From an uncultured Bacteroidales bacterium (GTDB lineage Bacteria; Bacteroidota; Bacteroidia; Bacteroidales; UBA932), in the NCBI GenBank assembly GCA_944326265.1, contig CALVDE010000018.1, forward strand, positions 1 to 64,000: 64,000 bases of DNA, read 5' to 3'. This document shows, piece by piece, positions 42,974-52,251 of the stretch (within the stretch, counting starts at the first letter, position 1; each line of letters begins with the position of its first letter). The position numbers and the translations under genes were made by a program. The notes beneath the pieces were generated by a model. It was given only the letters and a program-made list of their open reading frames with translations. It made no database searches and had not been told where the DNA came from.

Positions 42974-43175
42974 CACAAAATTCATAATAGTTTACCGATT
43001 AATTTGTGCGTGTATCATTTTTTCCGTACCTTTATCGGGAATTTAAATTATGAAAGGCATCTGTATCACTAACCTTTATCCCCTTATTATGTCTTTCAGC
43101 GGCTGCGTCAGTGCATAATCCTGTCTGGCACTGTGCGTGGTTTGGTATTAGACAGGATAAGTAAAACAAATTACT

Positions 43176-45833
43176 ATGAAAAAAATTCTTTTGATCGGAA
43201 CAGCCGTCTTCGGAATGTTCTTCATGGCGACGTCATGTCTGGACAATACCGAGCCGGCCGGCATTGAGGAACTCAGAAATGCCAAATCGGAACTTATCCG
43301 CGCACAGGCCGCTTACGAGCAGGCCCGCATTGCGTTGATCGAGGCGGAAGCCGCCATGCAGGAGGCCCTGACCCAGGGGACCCTCCTGGATAACCAGCTG
43401 AAAGAGCTGGAGATCCGTAAGAGGGAGCTTGATCTTGAACTTCAGGAGGCTGAGAACGAGCATGCGATACGTATGATGGAACTTGAGTATCTGCTGACTC
43501 AGGAGGAGAACAACGCCCGCATCGAGGAGATCAAGATGGAGATAGCCGAGCTTGAACTGCGCCAGATGCAGCTGGAGCTCGATATGCAGGAACTGGAGCT
43601 CGCCAAGGAGACCATGGTGCAGCAGCATGAGTTGGAACTGCTCGAACTTCAGACCCAGCTTGCCGAGGCTCAGGCTACCTACGAGCAGACTCTGCGGGAC
43701 ATCGAGGCCGCAAAGCACGGACTTACTCAGGGAGAGCAGGACAAGATCCAGCAGTATATCGACGCTATCGATGCCATCCGGATTGACCTGGACGCCGCCG
43801 AGGCGCAGCTCATCTCTGCCCAGAACGATCTTGTGAACCTGAAGTTCAACCGTGGCTATGACTCCCTCGTAACCCATCAGCAGTATGTCAATAATGTGAA
43901 CTACTGGCAGAGGGAAGTGGACAACATGAACGCCGACCTCGAGGAGGTCCGCAATCTTGACCTGACCGGAGGATCCGAGGATCTTCTGGCTGAAGTCGAG
44001 GATATCGAGGACAGGATTGCCGGACTGGAGGCTCAGGCAGACCAGCTCACCATCGATGCGGATGCCAAGGAGTATGAGAAGGATGAGCCCAATGCCGTGA
44101 AGGAAGAGCTCCAGGACAGCATCCAGCTCGTCCGGGAGGAGATAGACGGACTGATGGACCAGATTAACAACGGCGGTGACAAGTCGGCCCTTAATTATCA
44201 GGCTACCAGAGAACTCGCTGTGCCCGAGTCCGTTGCCAATGTAGTAGGAGGCGCATTGAATACTGCGATATCTGATCTTCTGTCTAATTACGGATTGGAG
44301 GTTATGGTTGTCTCGGGCTTCGAGTATGTGGATCTCGAGTACACCTTGCCTTCAGGAGTCTTCTCGTGGATTGCCACCGAGTGGGACAATCTGAACTATA
44401 TCCTGCCGGCCTTTGCCGATGCCCTTAACCAGTACGTGCTTCCCGATCCGGCCATTCAGAATCTCAGGAATGATCTGGAGAATTTCAGACTGGATCTTTC
44501 GGCCAGCAGATTCTACGAGACATACGAGGAGCATCTGGAGAATTACCGTCAGGCCGTTAAGGAGTATGCCGAATTCGCAGCCGAGTACGGTGTAATCAAC
44601 AGAGAGCACTACGCAAATGACAACCTGATGGTTAAGGCGCAGGAGGCGGCAGAGTATCTGCAGAGCCTTATAGACGAGGGTACTCCTCTTGACGGTTCGG
44701 CAGTTGTGGAGCCTGTAACAGAGGCCCTTGCAGCCATACGGCTGGAGCAGGAGATCCGCGATACTCTCTTCAACAACGCCTACTCAGGATGGGAGAACAT
44801 TACATACGCCAACCTTACTTCCGAAGCGACAGCACCGAACCATATCGACATCAGCTTTGTGTTCTCGGCATATCAGAATTCCTACAACGAGTATGAGAAC
44901 TCCTCGTATGATATCTGGAATTCCTATACGTATTCATACGGTGCCGAGCAGACCGACTGGAGTATCCTTCAGAGATGGAACGAGGCTTCGTTCAACCTCT
45001 ATAATCTTGAGTTTGTAGAGGACGAGATAACTGTGGAGGAACTCATGATAGGCGAGTATCTGGGTATCGAGTTCAATCCGGACAACCTCTACAGTCCCGG
45101 TCTGTGGTATCTTGGAGACATGAATATGATAGACAGGTATTATCAGAGTCTCGGCTATACTGATGCAAATGCTGTAATCGGAACCGAAATCTTTATGTAT
45201 TGCTACAACCGGTTCATCGAGGAGAGCGTCCAGTCATATCTGGACAATCTCGGGGAGTTCCCTGTACTTGTAGCCGGCATCGAGGCTCAGCGCGGGGAGC
45301 TTGCTGAAGTGGGCGTTATCGATACCGAGACGCTTAAGACCATGTATGACCGTGTCGTAGAGCTGAACAACCTGATGGTAGACCTGTACGACCGTATCGA
45401 CGGGCAGGACGAGATCATAGCTGAGATCGACCTCGAGATCAGTGAAATCAATGATCAGATCTATAATATCAACAACCAGATTGCCAGACTGAACACGACC
45501 AAGGGTATCATCGAAGGCATTATCCGTGGTGTGGAGATAGAGATTGGCGGTGCCATCTATAATCCTCTCACTGATGACCTTGAGGGCATCAAGGCTGATT
45601 ACATAGCTGTCCTTGAGGATGATCTGGCATTGGCTGAGCGTGAGCTTGAGAGGGCGCAGGCCAACCTCGAAAGACTTGAGAGCGCCGAGGATCCCGGAGC
45701 AGTGGCTGTCGAGGATGCCGAGCGTGCTGTCGAGAAGGCTCAGGAACGCTACAACGAGCTGCTCGAGAGATTCAATTACTACAACGATCTCCTGAGCGAC
45801 TTCCTGACAACTGTTATCGGTTCCGGAGAATAA
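43176..45833 (+). CDS. Large coiled-coil lipoprotein, function unknown
   Basis: This 885-aa protein has a lipobox FMATSCLDN (lipidated Cys21). Residues ~28-240 form an almost uninterrupted, Glu/Gln/Leu-rich heptad coiled coil (for example EIKMEIAELELRQMQLELD). After a break come further coiled segments (~240-345), a mixed region rich in Tyr/Asn/Glu (~345-690), and a C-terminal coiled coil (~690-870, ending with VEKAQERYNELLERF). This size and layout suggest a rod that spans the periplasm or projects from the outer membrane. The next gene, 12 bp on, encodes an outer-membrane barrel. I recognise no named family. Confidence 0.82.
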   Translation: MKKILLIGTAVFGMFFMATSCLDNTEPAGIEELRNAKSELIRAQAAYEQARIALIEAEAAMQEALTQGTLLDNQLKELEIRKRELDLELQEAENEHAIRMMELEYLLTQEENNARIEEIKMEIAELELRQMQLELDMQELELAKETMVQQHELELLELQTQLAEAQATYEQTLRDIEAAKHGLTQGEQDKIQQYIDAIDAIRIDLDAAEAQLISAQNDLVNLKFNRGYDSLVTHQQYVNNVNYWQREVDNMNADLEEVRNLDLTGGSEDLLAEVEDIEDRIAGLEAQADQLTIDADAKEYEKDEPNAVKEELQDSIQLVREEIDGLMDQINNGGDKSALNYQATRELAVPESVANVVGGALNTAISDLLSNYGLEVMVVSGFEYVDLEYTLPSGVFSWIATEWDNLNYILPAFADALNQYVLPDPAIQNLRNDLENFRLDLSASRFYETYEEHLENYRQAVKEYAEFAAEYGVINREHYANDNLMVKAQEAAEYLQSLIDEGTPLDGSAVVEPVTEALAAIRLEQEIRDTLFNNAYSGWENITYANLTSEATAPNHIDISFVFSAYQNSYNEYENSSYDIWNSYTYSYGAEQTDWSILQRWNEASFNLYNLEFVEDEITVEELMIGEYLGIEFNPDNLYSPGLWYLGDMNMIDRYYQSLGYTDANAVIGTEIFMYCYNRFIEESVQSYLDNLGEFPVLVAGIEAQRGELAEVGVIDTETLKTMYDRVVELNNLMVDLYDRIDGQDEIIAEIDLEISEINDQIYNINNQIARLNTTKGIIEGIIRGVEIEIGGAIYNPLTDDLEGIKADYIAVLEDDLALAERELERAQANLERLESAEDPGAVAVEDAERAVEKAQERYNELLERFNYYNDLLSDFLTTVIGSGE

Positions 45834-45845
45834 ATTTTCTGAATT

Positions 45846-46679
45846 ATGAGAAAACGCCATTTCATAACAATAATCGCCGCGCTGTTCCTTGCGCTGCCCC
45901 TGAGCGCTCAGGTCTATTCCATCGAGGCTCCCAAGGCGGGTGACATGCAGTTCTCGCTGTTGCTGGGCTCTTCCAGCTTCTCGCTCTACAACGAGTCCTA
46001 CGGTATGGATTACCTGATGCCTTACGACGGAGGCATCAGCGGAGGACAGAGCATAGGATTCGGGAGTGACCCCCTGGTCTTCCTGGATCTGGGAAGTATG
46101 AATGGCAACAGTATAGTCAATACGGTCGGTATCCGCTACAGTGTATTCGTACACGAGCGTTTCGATGTCAACGTGATGTTCGGCATGAACATCAACCTGA
46201 CCCCGAAAAAGGATTTCATCGAGGGCGACTTCACGGTGCCCGAGATGCCCATACCCGATGCCGACTATATCGTGGGCCGCACCAACCATGTGTTCTATGT
46301 CCAGCTGGGAACCAATTACTACTTCCGGCCGGAGAACCAGCGGATAGCTCCTTATATAGGAGTGGTGTTCGGCTATCAGTTCGCCCGCCTGGAGACCATG
46401 CTCCCCTACACCGGGGAGACGGCCTCTGACGGAGAGCCCATCGAGCTTTACACGCCTTCTTATCAGGCGGGTCAGTCATGGGCGGTCCAGGGCGGAATCG
46501 TCGCCGGTATAGATTACTCAGTGGCTCCCGGCCTGATTCTGGGTGTCGAGGTCGCTCCGGCCATGTACCAGTGCAATGTCATGGAGCTTCATCCTTCGGG
46601 AATGTCTCCCTACAGAGCTGTCAACCATGACATCAAGCTGCTGACGATGCCGCGTCTGAAGCTGGCGTTCAGATTCTGA
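45846..46679 (+). CDS. Outer-membrane beta-barrel protein paired with the coiled-coil lipoprotein
   Basis: This 277-aa protein has a signal peptide (ITIIAALFLALPLSA, cleaved before QVYSIEA). The mature part has alternating strands such as FSLLLGSSSFSLYNES, GIRYSVFVHERFDVNVMFGMNINL, FYVQLGTNYYF and VVFGYQF, and ends PRLKLAFRF with a terminal Phe, the usual C-terminal signal of barrel proteins. It is 12 bp after the coiled-coil lipoprotein gene and is followed by a terminator, so the pair forms a two-gene unit. Confidence 0.78.
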   Translation: MRKRHFITIIAALFLALPLSAQVYSIEAPKAGDMQFSLLLGSSSFSLYNESYGMDYLMPYDGGISGGQSIGFGSDPLVFLDLGSMNGNSIVNTVGIRYSVFVHERFDVNVMFGMNINLTPKKDFIEGDFTVPEMPIPDADYIVGRTNHVFYVQLGTNYYFRPENQRIAPYIGVVFGYQFARLETMLPYTGETASDGEPIELYTPSYQAGQSWAVQGGIVAGIDYSVAPGLILGVEVAPAMYQCNVMELHPSGMSPYRAVNHDIKLLTMPRLKLAFRF

Positions 46680-46705
46680 CGCATACTGTTGCTCAATATG
46701 TCATC

Positions 46706-46742
46706 GGGAGCCGCCCCTGTTCCGGGAGCGGCTCCTTTTTTT
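46706..46742 (+). terminator. Intrinsic terminator after the coiled-coil/barrel unit
   Basis: GGGAGCCGC pairs with GCGGCTCC and is followed by a seven-T tract. It separates this unit from the ribosomal protein operon. Confidence 0.85.
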
Positions 46743-46898
46743 GTGCCGGACGGTGCTGTTTCCGTATGTGCAGCCGTGTCCAAAATGAGTGCGGCGGAAA
46801 TGTTTATAACTTCATAAGATTCTGAGGAGCCGTTATTTGACCTTCAAATCCTGCGGTCGAAAATGTGTAGAAAAAATTGTAAAAATTCTTCAAAAAAG

Positions 46899-46929
46899 TT
46901 TGGTGTTACAGGAATTTGTAATATCTTTG
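46899..46929 (+). promoter_or_regulatory. Promoter of the rplP-led ribosomal protein operon
   Basis: TTTG at 46899-46902, exactly 19 nt, then TATCTTTG at 46922-46929: a perfect match to the Bacteroidetes consensus. It predicts a leader of about 60 nt before the rplP ATG. It is the strongest promoter pattern in the window and shows that rplP heads a transcription unit here. Confidence 0.85.
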
Positions 46930-46997
46930 CAGCCCCATTTAATGGGAGAACTGTATTTATTTGTTTGAAAATAATAGACTTACAAAAAGTATAGACA

Positions 46998-47420
46998 ATG
47001 TTACAACCAAAGAAAACCAAATTCAGAAGGCAGCAGAAAGGCCGTATGAAAGGTAATGCCCACCGTGGCACCGAGCTTTCTTTCGGATCTTTCGGTATCA
47101 AGACCCTCGAGTCGGCATGGCTCACAGGTCAGCAGATTGAGGCTGCCCGTCAGGCTGTAGTGCGTTACATGAAACGTGAAGGTAAGATTTGGATTCGCGT
47201 TTTCCCTGACAAACCTTACACGAAGAAACCGGCTGAGGTCCGTATGGGTAAAGGTAAAGGTAATCCCGAGGGATTCGTGGCTCCCATCACTCCAGGCCGT
47301 ATGCTTATCGAGGCAGAGGGTGTGCCTTTGGAGGTTGCAAAGGAGGCTCTTCGTCTGGGCGCACAGAAATTGCCCGTTACCACCAAGTTCGTGGTCCGCA
47401 GAGATTATGTTGAACAATAA
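46998..47420 (+). CDS. rplP: 50S ribosomal protein L16
   Basis: This 140-aa protein of the large subunit lies near the tRNA elbow at the A site. [29 protein letters not shown] and [15 protein letters not shown] are canonical. It is normally preceded by rpsC and the rest of the S10 operon. Here it is first, behind a perfect promoter and a terminator of unrelated envelope genes. Confidence 0.98.
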   Translation: MLQPKKTKFRRQQKGRMKGNAHRGTELSFGSFGIKTLESAWLTGQQIEAARQAVVRYMKREGKIWIRVFPDKPYTKKPAEVRMGKGKGNPEGFVAPITPGRMLIEAEGVPLEVAKEALRLGAQKLPVTTKFVVRRDYVEQ

Positions 47421-47437
47421 TTAATGGAGGAGAAGTA

Positions 47438-47644
47438 ATGAAACCCAAGGAAATCCGTGAAATGTCGATTAAGGACCTGCGCGAGCGCATCGAGACCGAG
47501 AAGGCCAATCTGGCGCAGATGAAGATCAACCATGCCGTCTCCCCCATTGAGGATACCTCAAAGATCAGAAAGGCAGGAAAGGACATCGCCCGTATGCTCA
47601 CCATCCTGACTGAAAAGGAAAAACAGGCTAAAGTAGAAGAGTAA
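47438..47644 (+). CDS. rpmC: 50S ribosomal protein L29
   Basis: This 68-aa helical hairpin protein at the polypeptide exit tunnel contains the expected [23 protein letters not shown] and the [14 protein letters not shown] helix. It follows rplP by 17 bp with a GGAGG stretch before its ATG and precedes rpsQ by 5 bp. Confidence 0.96.
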   Translation: MKPKEIREMSIKDLRERIETEKANLAQMKINHAVSPIEDTSKIRKAGKDIARMLTILTEKEKQAKVEE

Positions 47645-47649
47645 CCGTT

Positions 47650-47904
47650 ATGGAAAGAAATTTACGCAAGGAAAGAATCGGGGTGGTGGTCAGCAACAAG
47701 ATGGACAAATCCATCGTAGTGGCTGTAAGAGTCAAGGAGAAACACCCTGTTTACGGCAAGTTCGTGAACAAGACCACCAAGTTCGTCGCACACGATGAGA
47801 AGAACACATGCGACGAGGGCGATACGGTCCGCATCATGGAGACACGTCCCCTGAGCAAGACCAAACGCTGGAGATTAGTAGAAATCGTAGAAAAAGTGAA
47901 GTAA
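47650..47904 (+). CDS. rpsQ: 30S ribosomal protein S17
   Basis: This 84-aa primary 16S rRNA binder starts [21 protein letters not shown], continues [20 protein letters not shown] and ends with the [15 protein letters not shown] segment, all typical. rplN follows after 1 bp. Confidence 0.97.
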   Translation: MERNLRKERIGVVVSNKMDKSIVVAVRVKEKHPVYGKFVNKTTKFVAHDEKNTCDEGDTVRIMETRPLSKTKRWRLVEIVEKVK

Positions 47905-47905
47905 A

Positions 47906-48271
47906 ATGATACAACAGGAATCACGTTTAATGGTAGCTGACAACAGCGGAGCGAAAGAGGTACTCTGCATCCGTGTACTCGGAGGTACCCGCCGCCGTTA
48001 CGCCAGCGTCGGCGACAAGATCGTAGTCGCTGTCAAGAGCGCTATCCCCGGCGGTGACGCCAAGAAGGGATCGGTATCCAAGGCCGTTGTAGTGCGCACC
48101 AAGAAAGAGATCCGTCGTGCCGACGGTTCGTACATCCGTTTCGATGACAATGCCTGCGTGCTTTTGAACAACCAGGGAGAGGTCCGTGGAACACGTATTT
48201 TCGGCCCCGTTGCCCGTGAGCTGCGTGACAACTACATGAAGATTGTCTCTCTTGCACCCGAGGTACTTTAA
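47906..48271 (+). CDS. rplN: 50S ribosomal protein L14
   Basis: This 121-aa protein of the subunit interface starts [27 protein letters not shown], with [29 protein letters not shown] and [10 protein letters not shown] as family marks. It is in normal spc-operon order. Confidence 0.98.
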   Translation: MIQQESRLMVADNSGAKEVLCIRVLGGTRRRYASVGDKIVVAVKSAIPGGDAKKGSVSKAVVVRTKKEIRRADGSYIRFDDNACVLLNNQGEVRGTRIFGPVARELRDNYMKIVSLAPEVL

Positions 48272-48289
48272 TATATAGGAGGTACAGAC

Positions 48290-48613
48290 ATGAACAAAAA
48301 ATTACATATCAAGAAAGGCGACATGGTCTATGTGAACGCCGGCAATGACAAGGGCAAGACCGGAAAGGTTCTCGAGATCATCACTAAGAAGGACCGCGCC
48401 ATCGTGGAGGGTGTGAACATGGTGAGCAAGCACACCAAACCCAACGCCAAGCATCCTCAGGGCGGTATTATCAAACAGGAAGCCGGAATTCATATTTCCA
48501 ACCTTCAGGTAGTGGATCCCGCCAAGGGAGGTCCTACCAGGATCGGCCGCCGTATGGGCGAGAATGGGAAATTGGTCCGTTACGCTAAAAAATCAGGAGA
48601 GGAGATCAAATAA
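48290..48613 (+). CDS. rplX: 50S ribosomal protein L24
   Basis: This 107-aa early assembly protein at the exit tunnel has a KOW motif ([24 protein letters not shown]) and a [14 protein letters not shown] segment. GGAGG stands 8 bp before its ATG. It overlaps rplE by one base. Confidence 0.97.
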   Translation: MNKKLHIKKGDMVYVNAGNDKGKTGKVLEIITKKDRAIVEGVNMVSKHTKPNAKHPQGGIIKQEAGIHISNLQVVDPAKGGPTRIGRRMGENGKLVRYAKKSGEEIK

Positions 48614-49215
48614 TGGCAAAGAAAAAAGTAGAAGAGACCAAGCAGGAGCAGGTCAGCTTGGCAGGATACGTTCCTAATCTTCAGAAGAAATACAAAGAGG
48701 AGATTGTGGCCAGGCTCCAGAAGGAGTTTGCGTTCCAGTCAGTGATGCAGGTGCCCAGGCTCGTGAAGATCACCATCAACCAGGGTATCGGTGCGGCAAC
48801 CGGAGACAAGAAGCTCGTGGAGCAGGCTCAGCAGGAGCTCACCGCCATCACAGGACAGAAGGCTGTGGCAACTTACTCACGCAAGGATATTTCCAACTTC
48901 AAGCTCCGTCGCGGTACGGCTATCGGAGTGAAAGTTACCCTCAGAGGTGCGCGCATGTATGAGTTCCTTGAGAGACTCATCGCCGTTTCCCTGCCCCGTA
49001 TCCGTGACTTCAACGGTATCAACGAGAAGTTCGACGGACGCGGAAACTACACTCTCGGTATCAAGGAGCAGATCATCTTCCCCGAGATCGACATCGACAA
49101 GATCGTCAAGATTTTCGGACTTGAGATCACCTTTGTCACATCCACAGAGAAGGACGAGGAGGCCCGCGCTCTTCTCCGTGAGTTCGGACTGCCTTTTAAG
49201 AACAAAAAATCGTAA
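48613..49215 (+). CDS. rplE: 50S ribosomal protein L5
   Basis: This 200-aa 5S rRNA-binding protein is slightly longer than usual because of a charged N-terminal extension ([20 protein letters not shown]). The core [36 protein letters not shown] and [16 protein letters not shown] is canonical. A later in-frame start could trim the extension. Confidence 0.97.
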   Translation: MAKKKVEETKQEQVSLAGYVPNLQKKYKEEIVARLQKEFAFQSVMQVPRLVKITINQGIGAATGDKKLVEQAQQELTAITGQKAVATYSRKDISNFKLRRGTAIGVKVTLRGARMYEFLERLIAVSLPRIRDFNGINEKFDGRGNYTLGIKEQIIFPEIDIDKIVKIFGLEITFVTSTEKDEEARALLREFGLPFKNKKS

Positions 49216-49224
49216 ATAGAAGAT

Positions 49225-49494
49225 ATGGCAAAAGAATCAATGAAAGCTCGCGAAGTGAAACGTGCGAGACTGTGCGCTAAATACGCAGAGAAACGTAAAG
49301 CATTAAAGGAAGCCGGCGACTGGGCCGCTCTCGACAAACTCCCCAAGAACTCGAGTCCCTGCCGTCAGCATAACCGCTGCTCCATTACCGGTCGTCCCAA
49401 AGGTTACATGCGTATTTTCGGCATCAGCCGTATTCAGTTCCGTGAGATGGCCAGCAAGGGTCTGATCCCCGGAGTCCGCAAAGCCTCATGGTAA
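49225..49494 (+). CDS. rpsN: 30S ribosomal protein S14 (zinc-free type)
   Basis: This 89-aa S14 is of the long form without the CxxC zinc pairs. It ends with the canonical [39 protein letters not shown] region. It is followed by an unusual 207-bp gap with a large palindrome before rpsH. Confidence 0.97.
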   Translation: MAKESMKAREVKRARLCAKYAEKRKALKEAGDWAALDKLPKNSSPCRQHNRCSITGRPKGYMRIFGISRIQFREMASKGLIPGVRKASW

Positions 49495-49499
49495 GTTTC

Positions 49500-49598
49500 T
49501 TTGAACGATTTTCTGCGTTATGCTCCTTCGGAGATATCCTCATTTACTCAAGTAAACTCCGGTATCTCCTCAGTCGCAGGCCTTGAAAATCGTCCAAA
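49500..49598. repeat. REP-like palindromic element between rpsN and rpsH
   Basis: Outer arms 49500-49513 and 49585-49598 are inverted repeats with one mismatch (TTTGAACGATTTTC against the complement of GAAAATCGTCCAAA). Inner stems follow: CTGCG/CGCAG, GGAGATA/TATCTCC and a TTTACT-CA-AGTAAA tip hairpin. The whole 99-nt unit could fold into one long cruciform or RNA hairpin. Other gaps in this operon are mostly under 40 bp, so it looks inserted. The remaining 49599-49701 stretch is AT-rich and holds no gene. Confidence 0.75.
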
Positions 49599-49701
49599 TA
49601 AATCTTACCAAAAGATAGGAAACAATAAACTAAATTATTTATAAACCATTGGATATCGGGCGCCGGAAGGCGTCGAACCACTGAAACAAAACAAATTTAA
49701 A

Positions 49702-50097
49702 ATGACTGATCCAATAGCAGATTACCTGACGAGAGTCAGGAACGCGTATCTCGCAAAGCACAAAATCGTCGAGATTCCCGCGTCCAAGATGAAGATGGAG
49801 ATTACCCGTATTCTCCACGAGAAGGGATACATCCTCAGCTACAAGCTCGTGGAGGGCACTCCCTACAACACCATCAAGATCGCCCTCAAGTATCACCCCG
49901 TAACGAAGCAGGCCGCCATCAAGAAGATACAGCGCGTGTCTACCCCCGGTCTGAGACGTTATGTCGGAGTGGAGGACATGCCCCGCGTGCTCAACGGCAT
50001 GGGTATAGCCGTCCTCTCTACCTCAAAGGGCATAATCACCGACAAGGAGGCCAAGGACATGAATGTCGGCGGCGAGGTCCTCTGTTATGTTTATTAA
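49702..50097 (+). CDS. rpsH: 30S ribosomal protein S8
   Basis: This 131-aa 16S rRNA central-domain binder starts MTDPIADYLTRVRNAYLAKH and ends with LSTSKGIITDKEAKDMNVGGEVLCYVY, both typical. In many bacteria S8 represses spc translation through the rplE mRNA; no such site was examined here. Confidence 0.98.
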   Translation: MTDPIADYLTRVRNAYLAKHKIVEIPASKMKMEITRILHEKGYILSYKLVEGTPYNTIKIALKYHPVTKQAAIKKIQRVSTPGLRRYVGVEDMPRVLNGMGIAVLSTSKGIITDKEAKDMNVGGEVLCYVY

Positions 50098-50118
50098 TGT
50101 TAAAATCGTAAGAATACA

Positions 50119-50679
50119 ATGTCAAGAATTGGAAAATTGCCTGTACACCTGCCGCAGGGCGTGACCGCAACGGTCGGCGCCGACAATGTGGTACTGGTTA
50201 AAGGACCGCTCGGACAACTGAGTCAGAAGGTTGATCCTGACATCAAAGTATCCGTTGAAGGGAATACAATCACGGTAAGCCGTCCTACGGACCAGCCCCG
50301 TCACCGTTCCCTGCACGGACTCTACCGTGCACTCATTCACAATATGGTGACTGGAGTGTCCACAGGTTTCACTATCAAACAGGAACTGATCGGTGTCGGT
50401 TACCGTGTCGAGGTCAAGGGCCAGATCCTGGAGCTCGCTCTCGGATACTCCCACGACATTCACTTCATGCTCCCCTCGGAGATCAAGGCCGAGGCCGAGC
50501 CGGTGAAGAAGGGACAGAATCCTGTTCTCGTACTCAAGAGCTGCGACAAGCAGCTGCTCGGTCAGGTGGCCGCCAAGATCCGCTCTATGCGCGCTCCTGA
50601 GCCGTACAAGGGTAAAGGTATCAAGTTCGTCGGCGAGCAGCTTCGCCGCAAGGCCGGTAAGTCAGCCGGAGCTAAATAA
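50119..50679 (+). CDS. rplF: 50S ribosomal protein L6
   Basis: This 186-aa protein near the sarcin-ricin loop starts MSRIGKLPVHLPQGVTATVG. It ends with the family signature region SMRAPEPYKGKGIKFVGEQLRRKAGKSAGAK. Confidence 0.98.
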   Translation: MSRIGKLPVHLPQGVTATVGADNVVLVKGPLGQLSQKVDPDIKVSVEGNTITVSRPTDQPRHRSLHGLYRALIHNMVTGVSTGFTIKQELIGVGYRVEVKGQILELALGYSHDIHFMLPSEIKAEAEPVKKGQNPVLVLKSCDKQLLGQVAAKIRSMRAPEPYKGKGIKFVGEQLRRKAGKSAGAK

Positions 50680-50694
50680 TAGGAGGATAGGAAT

Positions 50695-51057
50695 ATGGCA
50701 ATGACTAAAATACAGAGAAGACAGAGAATACGCTACCGCATCCGCAAGGTTGTCAACGGTACTCCCGAGAGACCCAGGATGTCCGTATTCAGAAGCAACA
50801 AGCAGATATACGTTCAGATAATCGACGATACCAAGGGATTCACCCTCGTATCGGCCGGCTCGACCGACAAGTCTCTTGCTGAGGCTGTCAAGGGCAAGAC
50901 CGCCTCTGAGGTGGCTGCACTGGTGGGCAAGCTCATAGCTGAACGTGCGACAGAGAAAGGTATCTCCACCGTAGCTTTTGACCGTGGAGGTTATCTCTAT
51001 CACGGAAGAGTAAAAAGTTTGGCAGACGCTGCCCGCGAGGGCGGTCTTAAATTCTAG
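50695..51057 (+). CDS. rplR: 50S ribosomal protein L18
   Basis: This 120-aa 5S rRNA-binding protein has [38 protein letters not shown], and [28 protein letters not shown] at the C-terminus. A second in-frame Met (residue 3) is an equally likely start. Confidence 0.98.
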   Translation: MAMTKIQRRQRIRYRIRKVVNGTPERPRMSVFRSNKQIYVQIIDDTKGFTLVSAGSTDKSLAEAVKGKTASEVAALVGKLIAERATEKGISTVAFDRGGYLYHGRVKSLADAAREGGLKF

Positions 51058-51062
51058 AGACT

Positions 51063-51581
51063 ATGGCAGATATCAACGTAAAGAAAGTAAAAACCACCGA
51101 TCTGGAACTCAAGGACAGATTGGTAGCAGTACAGAGGGTTACCAAGGTAACCAAGGGAGGCCGCCATTTCAGTTTCGCCGCTATCGTTGTAGTGGGTGAC
51201 GAGAAGGGTGTCGTCGGTTATGGTCTCGGAAAGGCCAACGAAGTTACCACGGCTATCTCCAAGGGCATCGAGGATGCAAAGAAGAACCTCGTCAAGGTGC
51301 CTCTGAACAAGAGGACCATCCCTCACGAGCAGGAAGCCAAGTTCGGCGGCGCAAGGGTATTCATGAAGCCTGCGGCCCCCGGTACCGGAGTGAAGGCCGG
51401 AGGTGCGATGCGTGCCGTGTTCGAGTCAGTAGGTGTTCAGGACGTGCTGGCAAAGTCCAAGGGCTCGTCCAACCCCCACAACCTGGTGAAGGCCACTATC
51501 GCCGCCCTCGTTGAGCTCCGTGACGCTTACACCGTAGCCGGTGTGCGCGGTATTCCCATGCAAAGAGTATTTAAAGGATAA
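51063..51581 (+). CDS. rpsE: 30S ribosomal protein S5
   Basis: This 172-aa decoding-fidelity protein has the double-stranded RNA-binding-like domain [31 protein letters not shown] and the C-terminal [39 protein letters not shown]. Confidence 0.98.
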   Translation: MADINVKKVKTTDLELKDRLVAVQRVTKVTKGGRHFSFAAIVVVGDEKGVVGYGLGKANEVTTAISKGIEDAKKNLVKVPLNKRTIPHEQEAKFGGARVFMKPAAPGTGVKAGGAMRAVFESVGVQDVLAKSKGSSNPHNLVKATIAALVELRDAYTVAGVRGIPMQRVFKG

Positions 51582-51593
51582 GGAGGAAGTACG

Positions 51594-51776
51594 ATGGCAA
51601 AAGTTAAAGTTACTCAGATCAAGAGCAAGAACGGTTCGACCAAGAGGCAGAGGGCCAACCTCGAGTCTTTGGGCCTGCGCCGTATGCACCAGTCCGTGGA
51701 GATAGAACTTACACCCGTGACCAACGGTATGATTCAGAAAGTTCTACATCTTGTAAAAGTTGAAGAAATAAACTAA
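51594..51776 (+). CDS. rpmD: 50S ribosomal protein L30
   Basis: This 60-aa protein, MAKVKVTQIKSKNGSTKRQR followed by LESLGLRRMHQSVEIE, has the standard length and ferredoxin-like fold sequence. A GGAGGA stretch lies 7 bp before the start. Confidence 0.96.
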   Translation: MAKVKVTQIKSKNGSTKRQRANLESLGLRRMHQSVEIELTPVTNGMIQKVLHLVKVEEIN

Positions 51777-51789
51777 TCAAGGTAAAGAG

Positions 51790-52236
51790 ATGAAACTGCA
51801 TAATTTAAAACCTGCTGACGGTTCTACAAAGAGAGTAAAACGTGTGGGAAGGGGTGAAGGCTCCGGACACGGCGGACAGTCAACCCGTGGTATGAACGGT
51901 GCCAAGTCCCGCTCAGGTTACCGTCACAAGATCGGATTCGAGGGCGGTCAGATGCCTATCCAGAGGCGTCTGCCCAAGTTCGGTTTCAAGAATCCCACCA
52001 GAGTGGAGTACAAGGCTGTAAACCTTTCGATGCTTCAGGCTCTCAGCGAGAAGAACAATATCACCGTTATCGGTTTCGACACCCTTGTCGCAGCCGGTCT
52101 CGTATCCAAGAACGACAAGGTGAAGATCCTCGGAAACGGAGAGCTTAAGGCTAAGCTCGAAGTGACCGCCGATGCATTCTCCAAGTCAGCCAAGGAGAAG
52201 ATCGAGGCTCTCGAAGGAAAGGCCATAGTACTTTAA
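51790..52236 (+). CDS. rplO: 50S ribosomal protein L15
   Basis: This 148-aa late assembly protein has the glycine-rich N-terminus (RVGRGEGSGHGGQSTRGMNGAKSRSGY) and FEGGQMPIQRRLPKFGF. secY follows after 15 bp, the universal order. Confidence 0.98.
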   Translation: MKLHNLKPADGSTKRVKRVGRGEGSGHGGQSTRGMNGAKSRSGYRHKIGFEGGQMPIQRRLPKFGFKNPTRVEYKAVNLSMLQALSEKNNITVIGFDTLVAAGLVSKNDKVKILGNGELKAKLEVTADAFSKSAKEKIEALEGKAIVL

Positions 52237-52251
52237 AAACAATAGCGGCCG

